Assembly (NCBI GenBank): GCA_933228675.1
Contig: OW121742.1
Coordinates: forward strand, 38,105,255-38,169,254
From: Stomorhina lunata
Taxonomy: Eukaryota; Arthropoda; Insecta; Diptera; Rhiniidae
Reading direction: 5' to 3'
DNA: 64,000 nucleotides
A program made the position numbers and the translations under genes. The notes beneath the pieces are model-generated. The model worked only from the letters and a program-made list of their open reading frames with translations, did not search any database and was not told the DNA's origin. Of the stretch, positions 12,181 through 24,300 are shown piece by piece; position 1 is the first letter of the stretch; each line of letters begins with the position of its first letter.

Positions 12181-15060
12181 CTTTGATTTGCATTCAAATT
12201 TATTTTAATACCAGCAATTTGAGATTTCATCCGATCTATTAAGAATAAGTTATATGTGCAATAAAGTATATCAATATGGGTATCAAAATTTTGTTAATCT
12301 ATAGGAGATTACCAATAAAATATAAACTTTAATATTCTTTATCTTTTCAAGTTTATATTACCCTTTTATATCAAAGTTAAAAAAAAAGTAAAATAACGTC
12401 TCATGTTTTCTGGTATATACTAGCATTTTATTAAACTGAATCTTGCTTAACAATATAAACTTATTTGTAATTAGTGAAAAACTTTAATTTTCATTCAAAA
12501 GACTTCTAAAATTCTCAACTTTGGACTTCAACCGATCTATTAAGAATAAGTTCTATGACCAGTTAAACATGTCAATATGGGTATCAAAATTTTGTAAATT
12601 TATAGGAGACTGATAATAAAATATAAACCTAAATTCTCAACAAATTTTTAAGTATATTTTACCATATACTAAACAAATAAAATAATGGTATTTTTCGTTT
12701 GTTGTGAATACTGCGGTTTGTTAAACTTAATCTGGCTAAACGATTTTAATTTAAATATAAAGAACTTTCATTTACATGCAAAAAAATTTCAAAATTCAAA
12801 ATTTTAAACTTCAACCGATCTATTAAGAATGAGTTACATGACCATTAAAGGATATCAATATTGGTATCAAAAATTTTCTTAATTCTAGTAGACTACCAAT
12901 AAAATATAAACTTAAATATTTTTTGAGTTTTAAGAATACTTTACCATTATTTAATAAACAAAAATTTGTTAGCCTGTAACAAAATCGCGTAAATATTAAA
13001 TTGATATTCTCTTAACAAACGTATTGTATTGACCTAGAAATAGTAAAGATATTCTTTAGTGTTTATATTTTTGAAAAAAGTATAAGTTGATATTTTCCCC
13101 GATCCATTATGTTTCAATTATAAAGCCATCTCAATTTTTTAAAATGGGTATCCTTAAGTTTTTTCTAAACGCTCTAAATGCGGCCGATTTATTTAACCAA
13201 AACTAACTTAACAATAGTTTTTTATAATTTTGAACCTTAAGCTTTGATATGCATTTACAATTTATTTGATATTTTCAGTTTTAGATTTCATCCGATCTAT
13301 TAGGAATGAGTTATATGACCATTAAAGTATATCGATATGGGCATCAAAATTCAGCAAATTAATAGGAGATAACAAATAAAATATAAACTATTATTTTTAG
13401 CCCAAATTTATAGTTGCTAATGCTCGTATGTTATATAAACAAAAGTTTTTTACTTTTTGATAAGAAAAAGTAGAAACTATTTAATTCTCGCTACTCTAAT
13501 ATACTTTAAGTAGTTTTGATCCTGATTTGTAGTAGTTAAGCTATTATTCGGCATATACATTTCATCATAAAGATCTAGTTGAGATTTCAACCGATCTATT
13601 AAGAATGACATATATTGCCAGCAAAGTTATTTAAAATGGATATTAAAATTTTGTAAATTAACAGGAGAACAAAAATAAATTATTTACCAAATTTTTCAAT
13701 CAAGAAAAGCTTTTTCGAAGCAATTTTTATCTTAAATTTTAAATGTTTAACTTTCGATTGCCTCTAAAATAACAAAATTAGAGCTAATTTGAGATTTCGA
13801 CTGATCTGTCATAAATGATTTATATTGCAGAAAAAGAGCTGCAGTATAGGTCTTAAAATTTGGCTAGTCAAAATTACAATATAGTTAAAGTTAAAAAATT
13901 AAGATGTATTAGGATTTTTAAATCATTTTTTAACAATTTTTTTTATTTTAAGAAAACATCGTCAAAAACGGCTTTATTAAGATCAATTATAAATCTAGTA
14001 TTTTTAAAATCTTTTTTTAATATTTTACTAACATTTGGCATCAAAATAATCCAATTAGCATTATGTTGAAATTTCAACCGATTTGTTAAGAATGACATAT
14101 ATCTCACGAAAAGGATTTCAATATGGGTATCAAACTTTCATAAATCAAGAGAAGATTATAAGAAAAATATAAACCTTTGGATATTAATCATTTTTAACGA
14201 AGTTTTGCCTCATTAATAAAAAATAATATCATGATTTTCTTTCAAAAAATAACAAATTGTTAAGGATTTATAAAATATATATACTTCAAATAGTTGTTTC
14301 CAATATGGCAAAACTTAAGCTATCATTTGCCATCAAAATAATTGAATTGGGCTTAAGTTGAGATTTTAACCGATCTTTTAGGAATGATTTATTTTAAAAG
14401 AAATTTATATCAATATGGTACTTAAAATTTAGCAAATCATTATTAAATACTGAAAAAAATATAAACCAGCAATTTTCTTTAATTTATCAGAACTTTGAAA
14501 CAAATTTTCAAGAAGTCAATTTTTATGGCTTTTTAAAGTTTGAATATTTTAAGTTACCATATCATTATATCCTTTGATATCATTATATTTAATATAAATA
14601 GTTTACAATAAATAATTTGCCATTAAAATATTTCGTTTGGCATGAATTTGAGATTTCGTCCGATCTATTAGGAATGAGTAATACCTTTGGAAAAGTAAAT
14701 CAATATGGGTCTCAATTTTTCAGAAATCAAGAGAAGATTACCATAAAATTATAAACTACTGGTTTCAATGCTTTTTAGGGAATTTGTTTTTACATAAGAG
14801 AGAATTGTTATTCAAACCTTTTTGTAAATTTGTAACAAAAAAATTATTATACTAGAGTGCAAAATATTCTAAATTTTTCTTAACTTAAAGTCATTTGATT
14901 TAAAACTAACGTTTAGCATAAAAATATTCATTAAAATTCAAAGTTGAGATTTTAACCGATCTATTAAGAATGACTTAAATCACCAGAAGGTAGTATCAAT
15001 ATGGGTATCAAATTATCGGAAATCAAATGGTGACTACAAGAAAATTATAAACCTTTATTT
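12181..15060 (-). repeat. ~290-bp repeat cluster, right arm: eleven inverted copies
   Basis: The same unit as the left arm but in reverse complement (AACCGATCTATTAAGAATGA ... CAATATGGGTATCAAAATTT ... AATATAAACT). The CCGATC box lies at 12231, 12532, 12815, 13099, 13292, 13591, 13801 (CTGATC), 14078 (CCGATT), 14370, 14660 and 14956. Spacing is 277-301 bp except for two short units (193 bp before 13292 and 210 bp before 13801). Right-arm units share a sub-feature, AGGAGATTA just after the TATCAAAATTT segment, that left-arm units lack. The two arms are therefore separate subfamilies rather than a recent inversion. Confidence 0.9.
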
Positions 15061-15560
15061 TTAAATGACTATAAGTCTAAATTTTATAAAATATATTAAA
15101 TTTTTTATAAGGAGTTTTTTGATTTAAATATGTATAGAGTCGGAAATATTGATCATGGATTCCAGACATATATTTCACTGAAATTATATAAAGTTCAGAA
15201 AGTTCAACATCATAACACGATGAAGAACTAAGAAGCAAAACAATGAACAATACGTCAACATTTTCATGACAGATGAGTTTGTACAATATTTTAATAAAAT
15301 TCCATGTTTTTAATGTCTATTTATCACGGTTTTAGTCTTATTCAACTTAATACAACACTAAATTTATTTTTAAACCTTCCTTTCTTCGCATAATTTTATT
15401 TGAAATAAATAAAATATTACTTTTTTAAATTTTGTACAAATAGTACCTTCACCCATACAAAAGTACACATCCTAACATGGCTCATATCCGTTTCCTCTCT
15501 TCATCTCATCATCCCTTAAAAGCATATTTTTCCCACATTACTTTCTCACAAACGCGAAGG
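15061..15560. other. Unique sequence upstream of candidate promoter
   Basis: The minus-strand frame at 15077-15286 has no recognised domain. From about 15440 the base composition becomes less AT-rich (CTTCACCCATAC, CCGTTTCCTCTCTTCATC), which contrasts with the surrounding repeats and leads into the candidate promoter region. Confidence 0.5.
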
Positions 15561-15831
15561 AGTATGAAAATTGAGAATGTGTGTTTCTAAGGCAACTGTT
15601 ACAGAGCAACAACTACTTGCTGCTTGCTCACTGAACTCAAAGCACAAGTTGAGGTTGGGTATTGGAGGTGTCAAACTCAAAGCAGCCAACAGTCGTCAGC
15701 CATCAGCCGTTAAAGAAATACTGTTTCGCTTTTTGGTTGCTGATGTGTGCGTTTCATGATATGAAAAAATACTTTTTTTTTTCAAAAACGTCTAACGCGT
15801 TATTAAAGTAAAGTGAGCAAAAAGGTGCGGG
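15561..15831 (+). promoter_or_regulatory. GC-richer promoter-proximal region (candidate)
   Basis: This stretch has clearly higher G+C and sequence complexity than its surroundings (for example GCAACAACTACTTGCTGCTT and CAGTCGTCAGCCATCAGCCG). It ends directly upstream of a TATA box. A 62-codon frame at 15571-15759 runs through it. The peptide has no motif I recognise and may simply reflect fewer stop codons in GC-richer DNA. I read the stretch as a possible promoter-proximal regulatory region, not as a gene. Confidence 0.35.
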
Positions 15832-15839
15832 TATAAAAG
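15832..15839 (+). promoter_or_regulatory. TATA box (TATAAAAG) of candidate promoter
   Basis: A consensus TATAAAAG is embedded in a G-rich flank (GGTGCGGG before, AAGG after), unusual in this AT-rich window. A start site would be expected about 25-30 bp downstream, near 15862-15870. No clear initiator motif is visible there. Downstream sequence looks like a fly leader, which supports function, but expression data are needed. Confidence 0.4.
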
Positions 15840-15861
15840 AAGGTTTTGGAAAATTGTGGAC

Positions 15862-16372
15862 TGGTTGTTTTTATTATTTTTATTATGTTGTTTAAACTAA
15901 ACATTGCCAAGAGCAAAAGGTAAATATTGTAACAAAAAATGACAAAAAAGGAAAATCTAATAAAAAAAACACATAGAACATAGAAGAATTTATATGAATA
16001 AAAGGTAAAGTCAAATAAAGGCAAAGAAAACAACAAGTGTCATAAACGACTGAAAAAAGTGTTTACTTATATGTGAAATCCTTAGGTGGTTCCAAGATTA
16101 AGTGAAAAAGAAAAATTAAGTTAAAAAAAGTGAAAAATCTTTAAGAAAATGCAAAAAAAATCTTAAACAAAATTTAATCTTAAAAATCAACGAGAAAAAA
16201 TAACACTTAAACCTATAAAAATGTCGAAAATATTAAGAGCTCTTCGTACTATCCTAATAAACTTTTGTGTAATGGAGGGTGTGATTCTGAGCCATTGTGC
16301 TTTGGAGTGCTTAAGGGCTATTTTAAGTAAACCCATAAGAAAAAGTTTACCAAATAAAGCATAAATTGAAAG
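15862..16372 (+). other. Candidate first exon / 5' leader ending in a consensus splice donor
   Basis: Downstream of the TATA box the plus strand is rich in A and carries AAGTGAAAAAG/AAAGTGAAAAATC-type tracts, a composition common in fly 5' untranslated regions. It contains a tiny upstream ORF (ATG at 16149) and a 47-codon ORF at 16221. It ends at AAAG|GTATGT, with the donor GT at 16373, a strong 5' splice-site match. No acceptor or coding exon can be identified downstream within the window. If the exon is real, the intron extends through the repeats beyond it. Confidence 0.3.
16221..16364 (+). CDS. Small ORF, 47 aa, hypothetical
   Basis: The ORF starts at an ATG in an A-rich context (TATAAAAATG) about 360 bp downstream of the candidate start site and stops with TAA eight bases before the splice donor. 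The peptide begins MSKILRALRT and has a mostly hydrophobic middle (residues 11-35) with cysteines at 16, 26 and 30. It ends in a basic tail (KPIRKSLPNKA). It has enough complexity to be a real short peptide, a regulatory upstream ORF, or the damaged start of a longer protein. A hydrophobic N-terminal segment followed by a basic stretch would suit a membrane anchor. I do not recognise it. The antisense 65-codon frame at 16187-16384 overlaps it and cannot be excluded, but it has no leader context. Confidence 0.25.
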   Translation: MSKILRALRTILINFCVMEGVILSHCALECLRAILSKPIRKSLPNKA

Positions 16373-16579
16373 GTATGTTACCAATTTGTAAAAGTGGTTA
16401 ATACTGTTAAAGTTAAACTGTTTATTCTAACTAAACACGTATTTTTATACCCACATTCAAAAAGATTGGGGAGGGTATATTGAGATTTTCATTTCGTTTG
16501 TAATTTCCCTTATATTAGCTCAAAAACCAAAATTGATGTATATTCTGAATCCTTATGAAATTCTAAGACGATTGAGCGA

Positions 16580-16774
<195 letters not shown>

Positions 16775-17280
16775 TGTCGGCACGACAAAACCTCAACGCA
16801 TATTCTCCATTTCTTGGAAAATGTTGGTATTGAAACCGGGCAAAACCGGTTCACATTTGACCATAGCTCTCGTATAACCCCGTCTAGGCTAATTGCTTAT
16901 TTGCTAATAAATGACAAATTATAATAGCTATGATGATAAAATTTGATACATAGAAGTTTTAGCATATACAATTTCATCCAAATCGGTTCACATTTAACCA
17001 TAGCTCCCATGCAAAAAACTTACGGAAACAGCCTAAATTCAACCTAAAATACATTTAAATGCCAATAAATGATAAACTATAATAGCTTTGGCCACTAAAT
17101 TTAGGACAAGGAAAACTTACGTTAATCCCAGACAGAGTGCAAAATTTTGTCACAATTGATCACCATTTGACCATAGCTCCCATATAAAAAACGTACGGAA
17201 ACGCAAAAATACAAAAAGAAAAGGGGATTTATGTCCGTCTGTCCGTCAGATAAAAGCGCGATAGCGCCTTAACAAAAAGA

Positions 17281-17897
17281 GCTAGAATGACAAAATTTCA
17301 CAAAAGTATTTTTGATGTCTTGAAAAAGTTGTGTATTGAAAATAGACAAAATCGCTTCACATTTATTTAGAGCTCCCATACAACCCCGCCCAGGGAAACA
17401 CATTATTGCTGTAAATTTCACACAATTGTAATATTTATGACGACTAAATTTAGAGTAGGGAAGTTTTATGAAACTATTGGTTAGTATGTAAAATTTTATA
17501 GTAATCGGTCCATAGTTGACTATAGCTTTCATATAAAAAACACTCCCGGAAGCCAAAAAAAATCTAACAAAATTTTGCAATATATAGGGTTTATTTATGC
17601 AAAATTTAGTGACCATAGCTGTCACAGTTTATTATTTAATAGCTTTTAACCGGCATTTGTGACGTTTTAGTGGTTTCAGGGAGTAGTTCTTATGTGAAAG
17701 CTATATTCAAATATGGACCGATTCTTATACAATTTGATGTACTGACAAATAGTTGCATAAAGCTTCTCTGTTCTGTATTAAGTTGTCATATCTATTACAA
17801 TTTTTTTTAATTTATCCGAATTAAAGTGATTCCCATTTTCAATACACAACTTTTTCAAGAAATCGAAAATACTTTTGTAAAATTTTGTTCCTCTAGA
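17281..17897. repeat. Inverted-repeat pair (~62-bp arms) with ~0.49-kb interior
   Basis: 17281-17343 (GCTAGAATGACAAAATTTCA...) is the near reverse complement of 17835-17897 (...ACTTTTGTAAAATTTTG...CTCTAG), with roughly 90% pairing by eye. The right arm ends where the 29-bp satellite begins (17905). The interior contains ATAGCTTTCATATAAAAAAC and other dipteran repeat modules. It could be an inserted fold-back element or an inverted duplication within the mini-me unit. Confidence 0.75.
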
Positions 17898-17904
17898 ACA
17901 AAAA

Positions 17905-19770
17905 CTTCCTACAAAAAGTAAATTTTTATAAAAATTTCCAAAAAAGTAAATTTTTTAAAAATTTCCTATAAAAAGTAAAATTTTTAAAAATTTCCTATAA
18001 AAAGTAAAATTTTTTAAAAATTTCCTATAAAAAGTAAATTTTCGAAAAATTTCCTATAAAAAGTAAATTTTCGAAAAATTTCCTATAAAAAGTAAGTTTT
18101 TGAAAAATTTCCTATAAAAGAAAATTTAAAAAAAAATTCCTATAAAAAGAAAATTTTTGAAAAATTTCCTATAAAAAGTAAATTTTCAAAAAATTTCCTA
18201 TTAAATTTTTGAAGAATTTCCTATAAAAAGTAAATTTTTGAAAAATTTCCTTTAAAAAGTAAATTTTTGAAAAATTTCCTATAAAAAGAAAATTTTTTAA
18301 AAATTTCCTATAAAAAAAAAATTTTTGAAAAATATCCTATAAAAAGTAAATTTTTCAAAAATTTCCTATAAAAAGTAAATTTTTGAAAAATTTCCCATAA
18401 AAAGTAAATTTTTGAAAAATTTCCCATAAAAAGTAAATTTTGAAAAATTTCCTATAAAAAGTAAATTTTTGAAAAATTCCTATAAAAAGTAAATTTTTGA
18501 AAAATTTCCTATAAAAAGTAAATTTTTGAAAAATTTCCTATAAAAAGAAAATTTTTGAAAAATATCCTATAAAAAGTAAATTTTTGAAAAATTTCCAATA
18601 AAAAGTAAATTTTTAAAAAATTTCCTATAAAAAGTAAATATTTGAAAAATTTACTATAAAAAGTAAATTTTTCAAAAATTTCCTATAAAAAGTAAATTTT
18701 TGAAAAATTTCCCATAAAAAGTAAATTTTTGAAAAATTTCCCATAAAAAGTAAATTTTTGAAAAATTTCCTATAAAAAGTAAATTTTTGAAAAATTTCCT
18801 ATAAAAAGTAAATTTTTGAAAAATTTCCTATAAAAAGTAAATTTTTGAAAAATTTCCTATAAAAAGAAAATTTTTGAAAAATATCCTATAAAAAGTAAAT
18901 TTTTGAAAAATTTCCAATGAAAAGTAAATTTTTAAAAAATTTCCTATTAAAAGTAAATTTTCGAAAATTTTCCTATAAAAAGTAAATTTTTCAAAAATTT
19001 CCTATAAAAAGTAAATTTTTCAAAAATTTCCCATAAAAAGTAAATTTTTAAAAAATTTCCCATAAAAAGTAAATTTTTGAAAAATTTCCTATGAAAAGTA
19101 AATTTTTGAAAAATTTCCTATAAAAAGTAAATTTTTGAAAAAATTCCTATAAAAAGTAAGTGTTTGAAAAATTTCCTATAAAAAGTAAATTTTTGAAAAA
19201 TTTCCTATAAAAAGTAAATTTTTGAAGAATTTCCTATAAAAAGTAAATTTTTGAAAAATTTCCTATAAAAAAAAAATTTTTGAAAAATTTCCTATAAAAA
19301 GTAAATTTTTGAAAAATTTCCTATGTTTAGTAAATTTTTGAAAAATTTCCTATAAAAAGTAAATTTTTGAAAAATTTCCTATAAAAAGTAAATTTTTGAA
19401 AAATTTCCTATAAAAAGTAAATTTTTGAAAAAATTTTCTATAAAAAGAAAATTTTTGAAAAATTTCCTATAAAAAGAAAATTTTTGAAAAATTTCCTATA
19501 AAAAGAAAATTTTTGAAAAATTTCCTATAAAAAGTAAAATTTTTGAAAAATTTCCTATAAAAAGTAAATTTTTGAAAAATTTCCTATAAAAAGTAAATTT
19601 TTGCAAAATTTCCTATAAAAAGTAAATTTTTGAAAAATTTCCTATAAAAAGTAAATTTTTGAAAAATTTCCTATAAAAAGAAAATTTTTGAAAAATTTCC
19701 TATAAAAGAAAATTTTTGAAAAATTTCCTATAAAAAGTAAATTTTTGAAAAATTTCCTATAAAAAGTAAG
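17905..19770 (+). repeat. 29-bp satellite array, family 2, forward
   Basis: About 64 tandem copies of a 29-bp unit. The unit joins CCTATAAAAAGTAAA to TTTTTGAAAAATTT. Most copies differ by 0-3 substitutions (CCCATAAAAAG, AAAAAGAAAATTT and TTTTTCAAAAATTT variants). It starts directly at the end of the mini-me element and ends in GTAAGTAAAAATTTG. This is the only large family 2 array with a 29-bp rather than 31-bp period. Confidence 0.96.
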
Positions 19771-21345
19771 TAAAAATTTGTATCAAATCGTTAACCATTA
19801 AATGTTTGACTGTCAACATTTTAGTAGGTTTTGTAAATTTTAAATTAAGTATTTTTCGCATAGTAAGATCCACAATTGCAGAACCTTTCCTTATCATTAA
19901 CTTATTTTTTTTTTTTTTTGAATGTGGACTTATTTCACTTTCAAAATAAAGTATTCATTTATTCCTACGGAAAATTTTAATTAAAATCAAATCAGGTTTT
20001 CAACATGTCTTTTAAACTGAAAATTTTGCTACATTTTAATACCCAAAATATTGCTACATTTAATACCCAAAAAGTCACTTGAACATTTTCCTTGTTACGT
20101 ATGAGTGATAAATATTTGTACACTAAATCCAAATATCAATCATACGTACGAGTGATCGCCATTTTTTCTATGAAAATGTTCCGACTTAATTCAGGAGCAA
20201 TTGTAAACAATGTTTAGGTATATAAGATTTTTTAAGGCAATATTTTTTATAAAAAACTGTGTAACTATAAAAAAATTTCCAATACGTTAAATTTGTAAAA
20301 ATCTAGCTTTTTAACTTGATTTCAAAAAATAAAAATATATTTTCTAGTTTAATTTATTACAAATTATGTTTTAATCTCAATGGAGGTTGAGACGAATGTC
20401 ATTTACTAGTTTATAATGAAATTTGCTTAATATTGCATACAAATAGATTAAAATAAAAATATATATACAAAAAAAAAATTGTTACAAATTGTGTACAAAT
20501 TTTACGACTAATTTAACACAGAATCTTAATTTCACTAAATTTTTACCAAATGTGATTTTTTTTTGCACCCTCTAATATATATCCCTCATCCTAAGTAATC
20601 AGCAAATACACCTGTTATCCTCCAACACCTCCTCTAATTAAACGTATTATTGTAACATTTTATTGTAATCAAAAACTAGTACAAATCCAATTAAAGAAAA
20701 TATTTGTTTTAGTTAAGATTTTAATTGTAAAAATTTCTAAAACAAACGACAAATCTTTTGTGCAAACAAGAGCAGCCACCACAAAAAAATAACAAAAAAC
20801 CTTTTTTACCTTTTCACCAACAAAAATAACTAAAATAATTCTAGACAATGAACACGTTTGTATTTATTGTACAACTGTGAGATTTCTAAAAACAATAAAA
20901 ACTATTAGAACAAATTGTTTTTAGAGCAAAATTTTCTACAATTTATTTAGTTTTTTTGTTTTAAGTACAAAAATTAAACTAAAAGAAATAATAGGAAAAT
21001 CATATAGATTTGTTTTTCAGAAAATTATATACAAGTCATCAAGAGATTGTTATAATTGCTAGTGTTGAATTCGAGCCAAACGAAAAGAAGAAAAGAAATA
21101 AATATAATAAAATGTAAAAAAAAAGAATATAAAAATTTTTTGTATATTTTTAATAGAATCAAATTTTAGTATTAAGTTTTAAATGATTTCGATTTAAAAT
21201 TAACTTCTACGTAAATGAGTCTGTGTCTTTTAAAATTATCCTTGAATATAACAATTAATAATTATTACAATGAAAGTCATCCATAATAAATTTCCTATTA
21301 TCTCTAGTTCACAAATATAAACTTTTTTTCTTACATTTGATCACC
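19771..21345. other. Unique spacer between opposed family 2 arrays
   Basis: AT-rich and non-repetitive, without a recognised gene. It includes a hairpin motif at 20091-20155 and a CCTCTAATATATATCCCTC-type patch near 20570. It separates the forward array (17.9-19.8 kb) from the reverse array (21.3-24.6 kb). Confidence 0.6.
20091..20155. repeat. Dispersed hairpin motif, copy 2
   Basis: TACGTATGAGTGATAAATAT pairs with AATATCAATCATACGTA across a short AC-rich interior. The layout and sequence resemble the hairpin at 1725-1780. A further half-site GTACGAGTGATCG follows at once, so the element may carry three related half-sites. Confidence 0.5.
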
Positions 21346-24300
21346 ACAATTTTTCAAAAATTTCCTATTTTTATAGGAAATTTTTCAAAAATTTCCAACT
21401 TCTTTAGGAAATTTTTCAAAAATGTCCTATTTTTATAGGAAATTTTTCACAAATTTCCTATTTTTATAAGAAATTTTTCAAAAATTTCCTATTTTTATAA
21501 GAAATTTTTCAAAAATTTCCTACTTTTTTAGGAAATTTTTCAAAAATTTCCTATTTTTATAAGAAATTTTGAAAAAATTTCCTATTTTTCTAGGAAATTT
21601 TTCAAAAATTTCTTATTTTTCTAGGAAATTTTTCAAAAATTTCCTATTTTTCTAGGAAATTTTTCAAAAATTTCCTATTTTTATAGGAAATTTTTCACAA
21701 ATTTCCTATTTTTATAAGAAATTTTTCAAAAATTTCCTATTTTTATAAGAAATTTTTCAAAAATTTCCTACTTTTTTAGGAAATTTTTCAAAAATTTCCT
21801 ATTTTTATAAGAAATTTTGAAAAAATTTCCTATTTTTCTAGGAAATTTTTCAAAAATTTCCTATTTTTCTTGTAAATTTTTCAAAAATTTCCTATTTTTC
21901 TAGGAAATTTTTCAAAAATTTCCTATTTTTCTAGGAAATTTTTCAAAAATTTCCTATTTTTCTAGGAAAATTTTCAAAAATTTCCTATTTTTCTAGGAAA
22001 TTTTTAAAAAATTTCCTATCTTTCTAAAAAAAAATTTTCAAAAATTTCCTACTTTTCTAGGAAAAGAAAATTTTTGAAAAATTTGCTATAAAAATAGTAA
22101 ATTTTTGCAAAAATTTCCTATAAAAATAGTAAATTTTTGCAAAAATTTCCTATAAAAATAGTAAATTTTTGCAAAAATCTCCTATAAAAATAGTAAATTT
22201 TTGCAAAAATTTTTCAAAAATTTTCTATTTTTTAGGAAATTTTTCAAAAATTTTCTATTTTTATAGAAAATTTTTCAAAAATTTCCTATTTTTATAGGAA
22301 ATTTTTCAAAAATTTCCTATTTTTATAGGAAATTTTTCAAAAATTTCCTATTTTTATAGGAAATTTTTAAAAAATTTCCTATTTTTATAGGAAATTTTTA
22401 AAAAATTTCCTATTTTTATAGGAAATTTTTCAAAAATTTCCTATTTTTATAGGAAATTTTTCAAAAATTTCCTATTTTTATAGGAAATTTTTCAAAAATT
22501 TCCTATTTTTATAGGAAATTTTTCAAAAATTTCCTATTTTTATAGGAAATTTTTCAAAAATTTCCTATTTTTATAGGAAAATTTTCAAAATTTTCCTATT
22601 TTTATAGGAAATTTTTCAAAAATTTCCTATTTTTATAGGAAATTTTTCAAAAATTTCCTATTTTTATAGGAAATTTTTCAAAAATTTCCTATTTTTATAG
22701 GAAATTTTTCAAAAATTTCCTATTTTTTATAGGAAATTTTTCACAAATTTCCTATTTTTATAGGAAATTTTTCACAAATTTCCTATTTTTATAGGAAATT
22801 TTTCACAAATTTCCTATTTTTATAGGAAATTTTTCACAAATTTCCTATTTTTATAGGAAATTTTTCACAAAATTCCTATTTTTATAGGAAATTTTTCACA
22901 AATTTCCTATTTTTATAGGAAATTTTTCACAAATTTCCTATTTTTATAGGAAATTTTTCACAAATTTCCTATTTTTTATAGGAAATTTTTCACAAATTTC
23001 CTATTTTTATAGGAAATTTTTCACAAATTTCCTATTTTTATAGGAAATTTTTCACAAATTTCCTATTTGTATAGGAAATTTTTCACAAATTTCCTATTTG
23101 TATAGGAAATTTTTCACAAATTTCCTATTTTTATAGGAAATTTTTCACAAATTTCCTATTTTTATAGGAAATTTTTCACAAATTTCCTATTTTTATAGGA
23201 AATTTTTCACAAATTTCCTATTTTTATAGGAAATTTTTCACAAATTTCCTATTTTTATAGGAAATTTTTCACAAATTTCCTATTTTTATAGGAAATTTTT
23301 CACAAATTTCCTATTTTTATAGGAAATTTTTCACAAATTTCCTATTTTTATAGGAAATTTTTCACAAATTTCCTATTTTTATAGGAAATTTTTCACAAAT
23401 TTCCTATTTTTATAGGAAATTTTTCACAAATTTCCTATTTTTATAGGAAATTTTTCACAAATTTCCTATTTTTATAGGAAATTTTTCAAAAATTTCCTAT
23501 TTTTATAGGAAATTTTTCACAAATTTCGTATTTTTATAGGAAATTTTTCACAAATTTCCTATTTTTATAGGAAATTTTTCACAAATTTCCTATTTTTATA
23601 GGAAATTTTTCACAAATTTCCTATTTTTATAGGAAATTTTTAACAAATTTCCTATTTTTACAGAAAATTTTAAAAAAAATTTCTATTTTTTCACAAATTT
23701 ACTTTTGTTATATGAAAATTTTTCAAAAATTTCCTTTTTTTGTAGGAAATTTTTTAAAAATTTCCTTTTTATATAGGAAATTTTTCAAAAATTTCCTTTT
23801 TTTATAAGAAATTTTCTAAAAATTTCCTATTTTTATAGAAATTTTCTAAAATTTTCCTATTTTTTAGGAAATTTTTCAAAAATTTCCTATTTTTATATGA
23901 AATTTTTCAAAAATTTCCTATTTTTATAGGAAATTTTCTTAAAATTTCCTATTTTTATAGGAAATTTTCTACAAATTTCTTATTTATATAGGAAATTTTC
24001 TTAAAATTTCCTATTTTTATAGGAAATTTTCTAAAATTTTCCTATTTTTATAGGAAATTTTCTAAAAATTTCCTATTTTTATAGGAAATTTTCTAAAAAT
24101 TTCCTATTTTTAAAGGAAATTTTCTAAAAATTTCCTATTTTTAAAGGAAATTTTCTAAAAATTTCCTATTTTTATAGGAAATTTTCTAAAAATTTCCTAT
24201 TTTTATAGGAAATTTTCTAAAAATTTCCTTTTTTTATAGGAATTTTTTCAAAATTTTCCTATTTTTATAGGAAATTTTCTAAAAATATCCTATTTTTATA

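Noticed and set aside
8651..15060. 290-bp units as tRNA- or ribozyme-derived
   Set aside because: I saw no Pol III A/B boxes and no hammerhead CTGATGA core at conserved positions.
15571..15759. 62-codon frame as a gene
   Set aside because: It lies upstream of the TATA box in GC-richer DNA and has no recognisable domain or start context. It is better read as promoter-proximal DNA.
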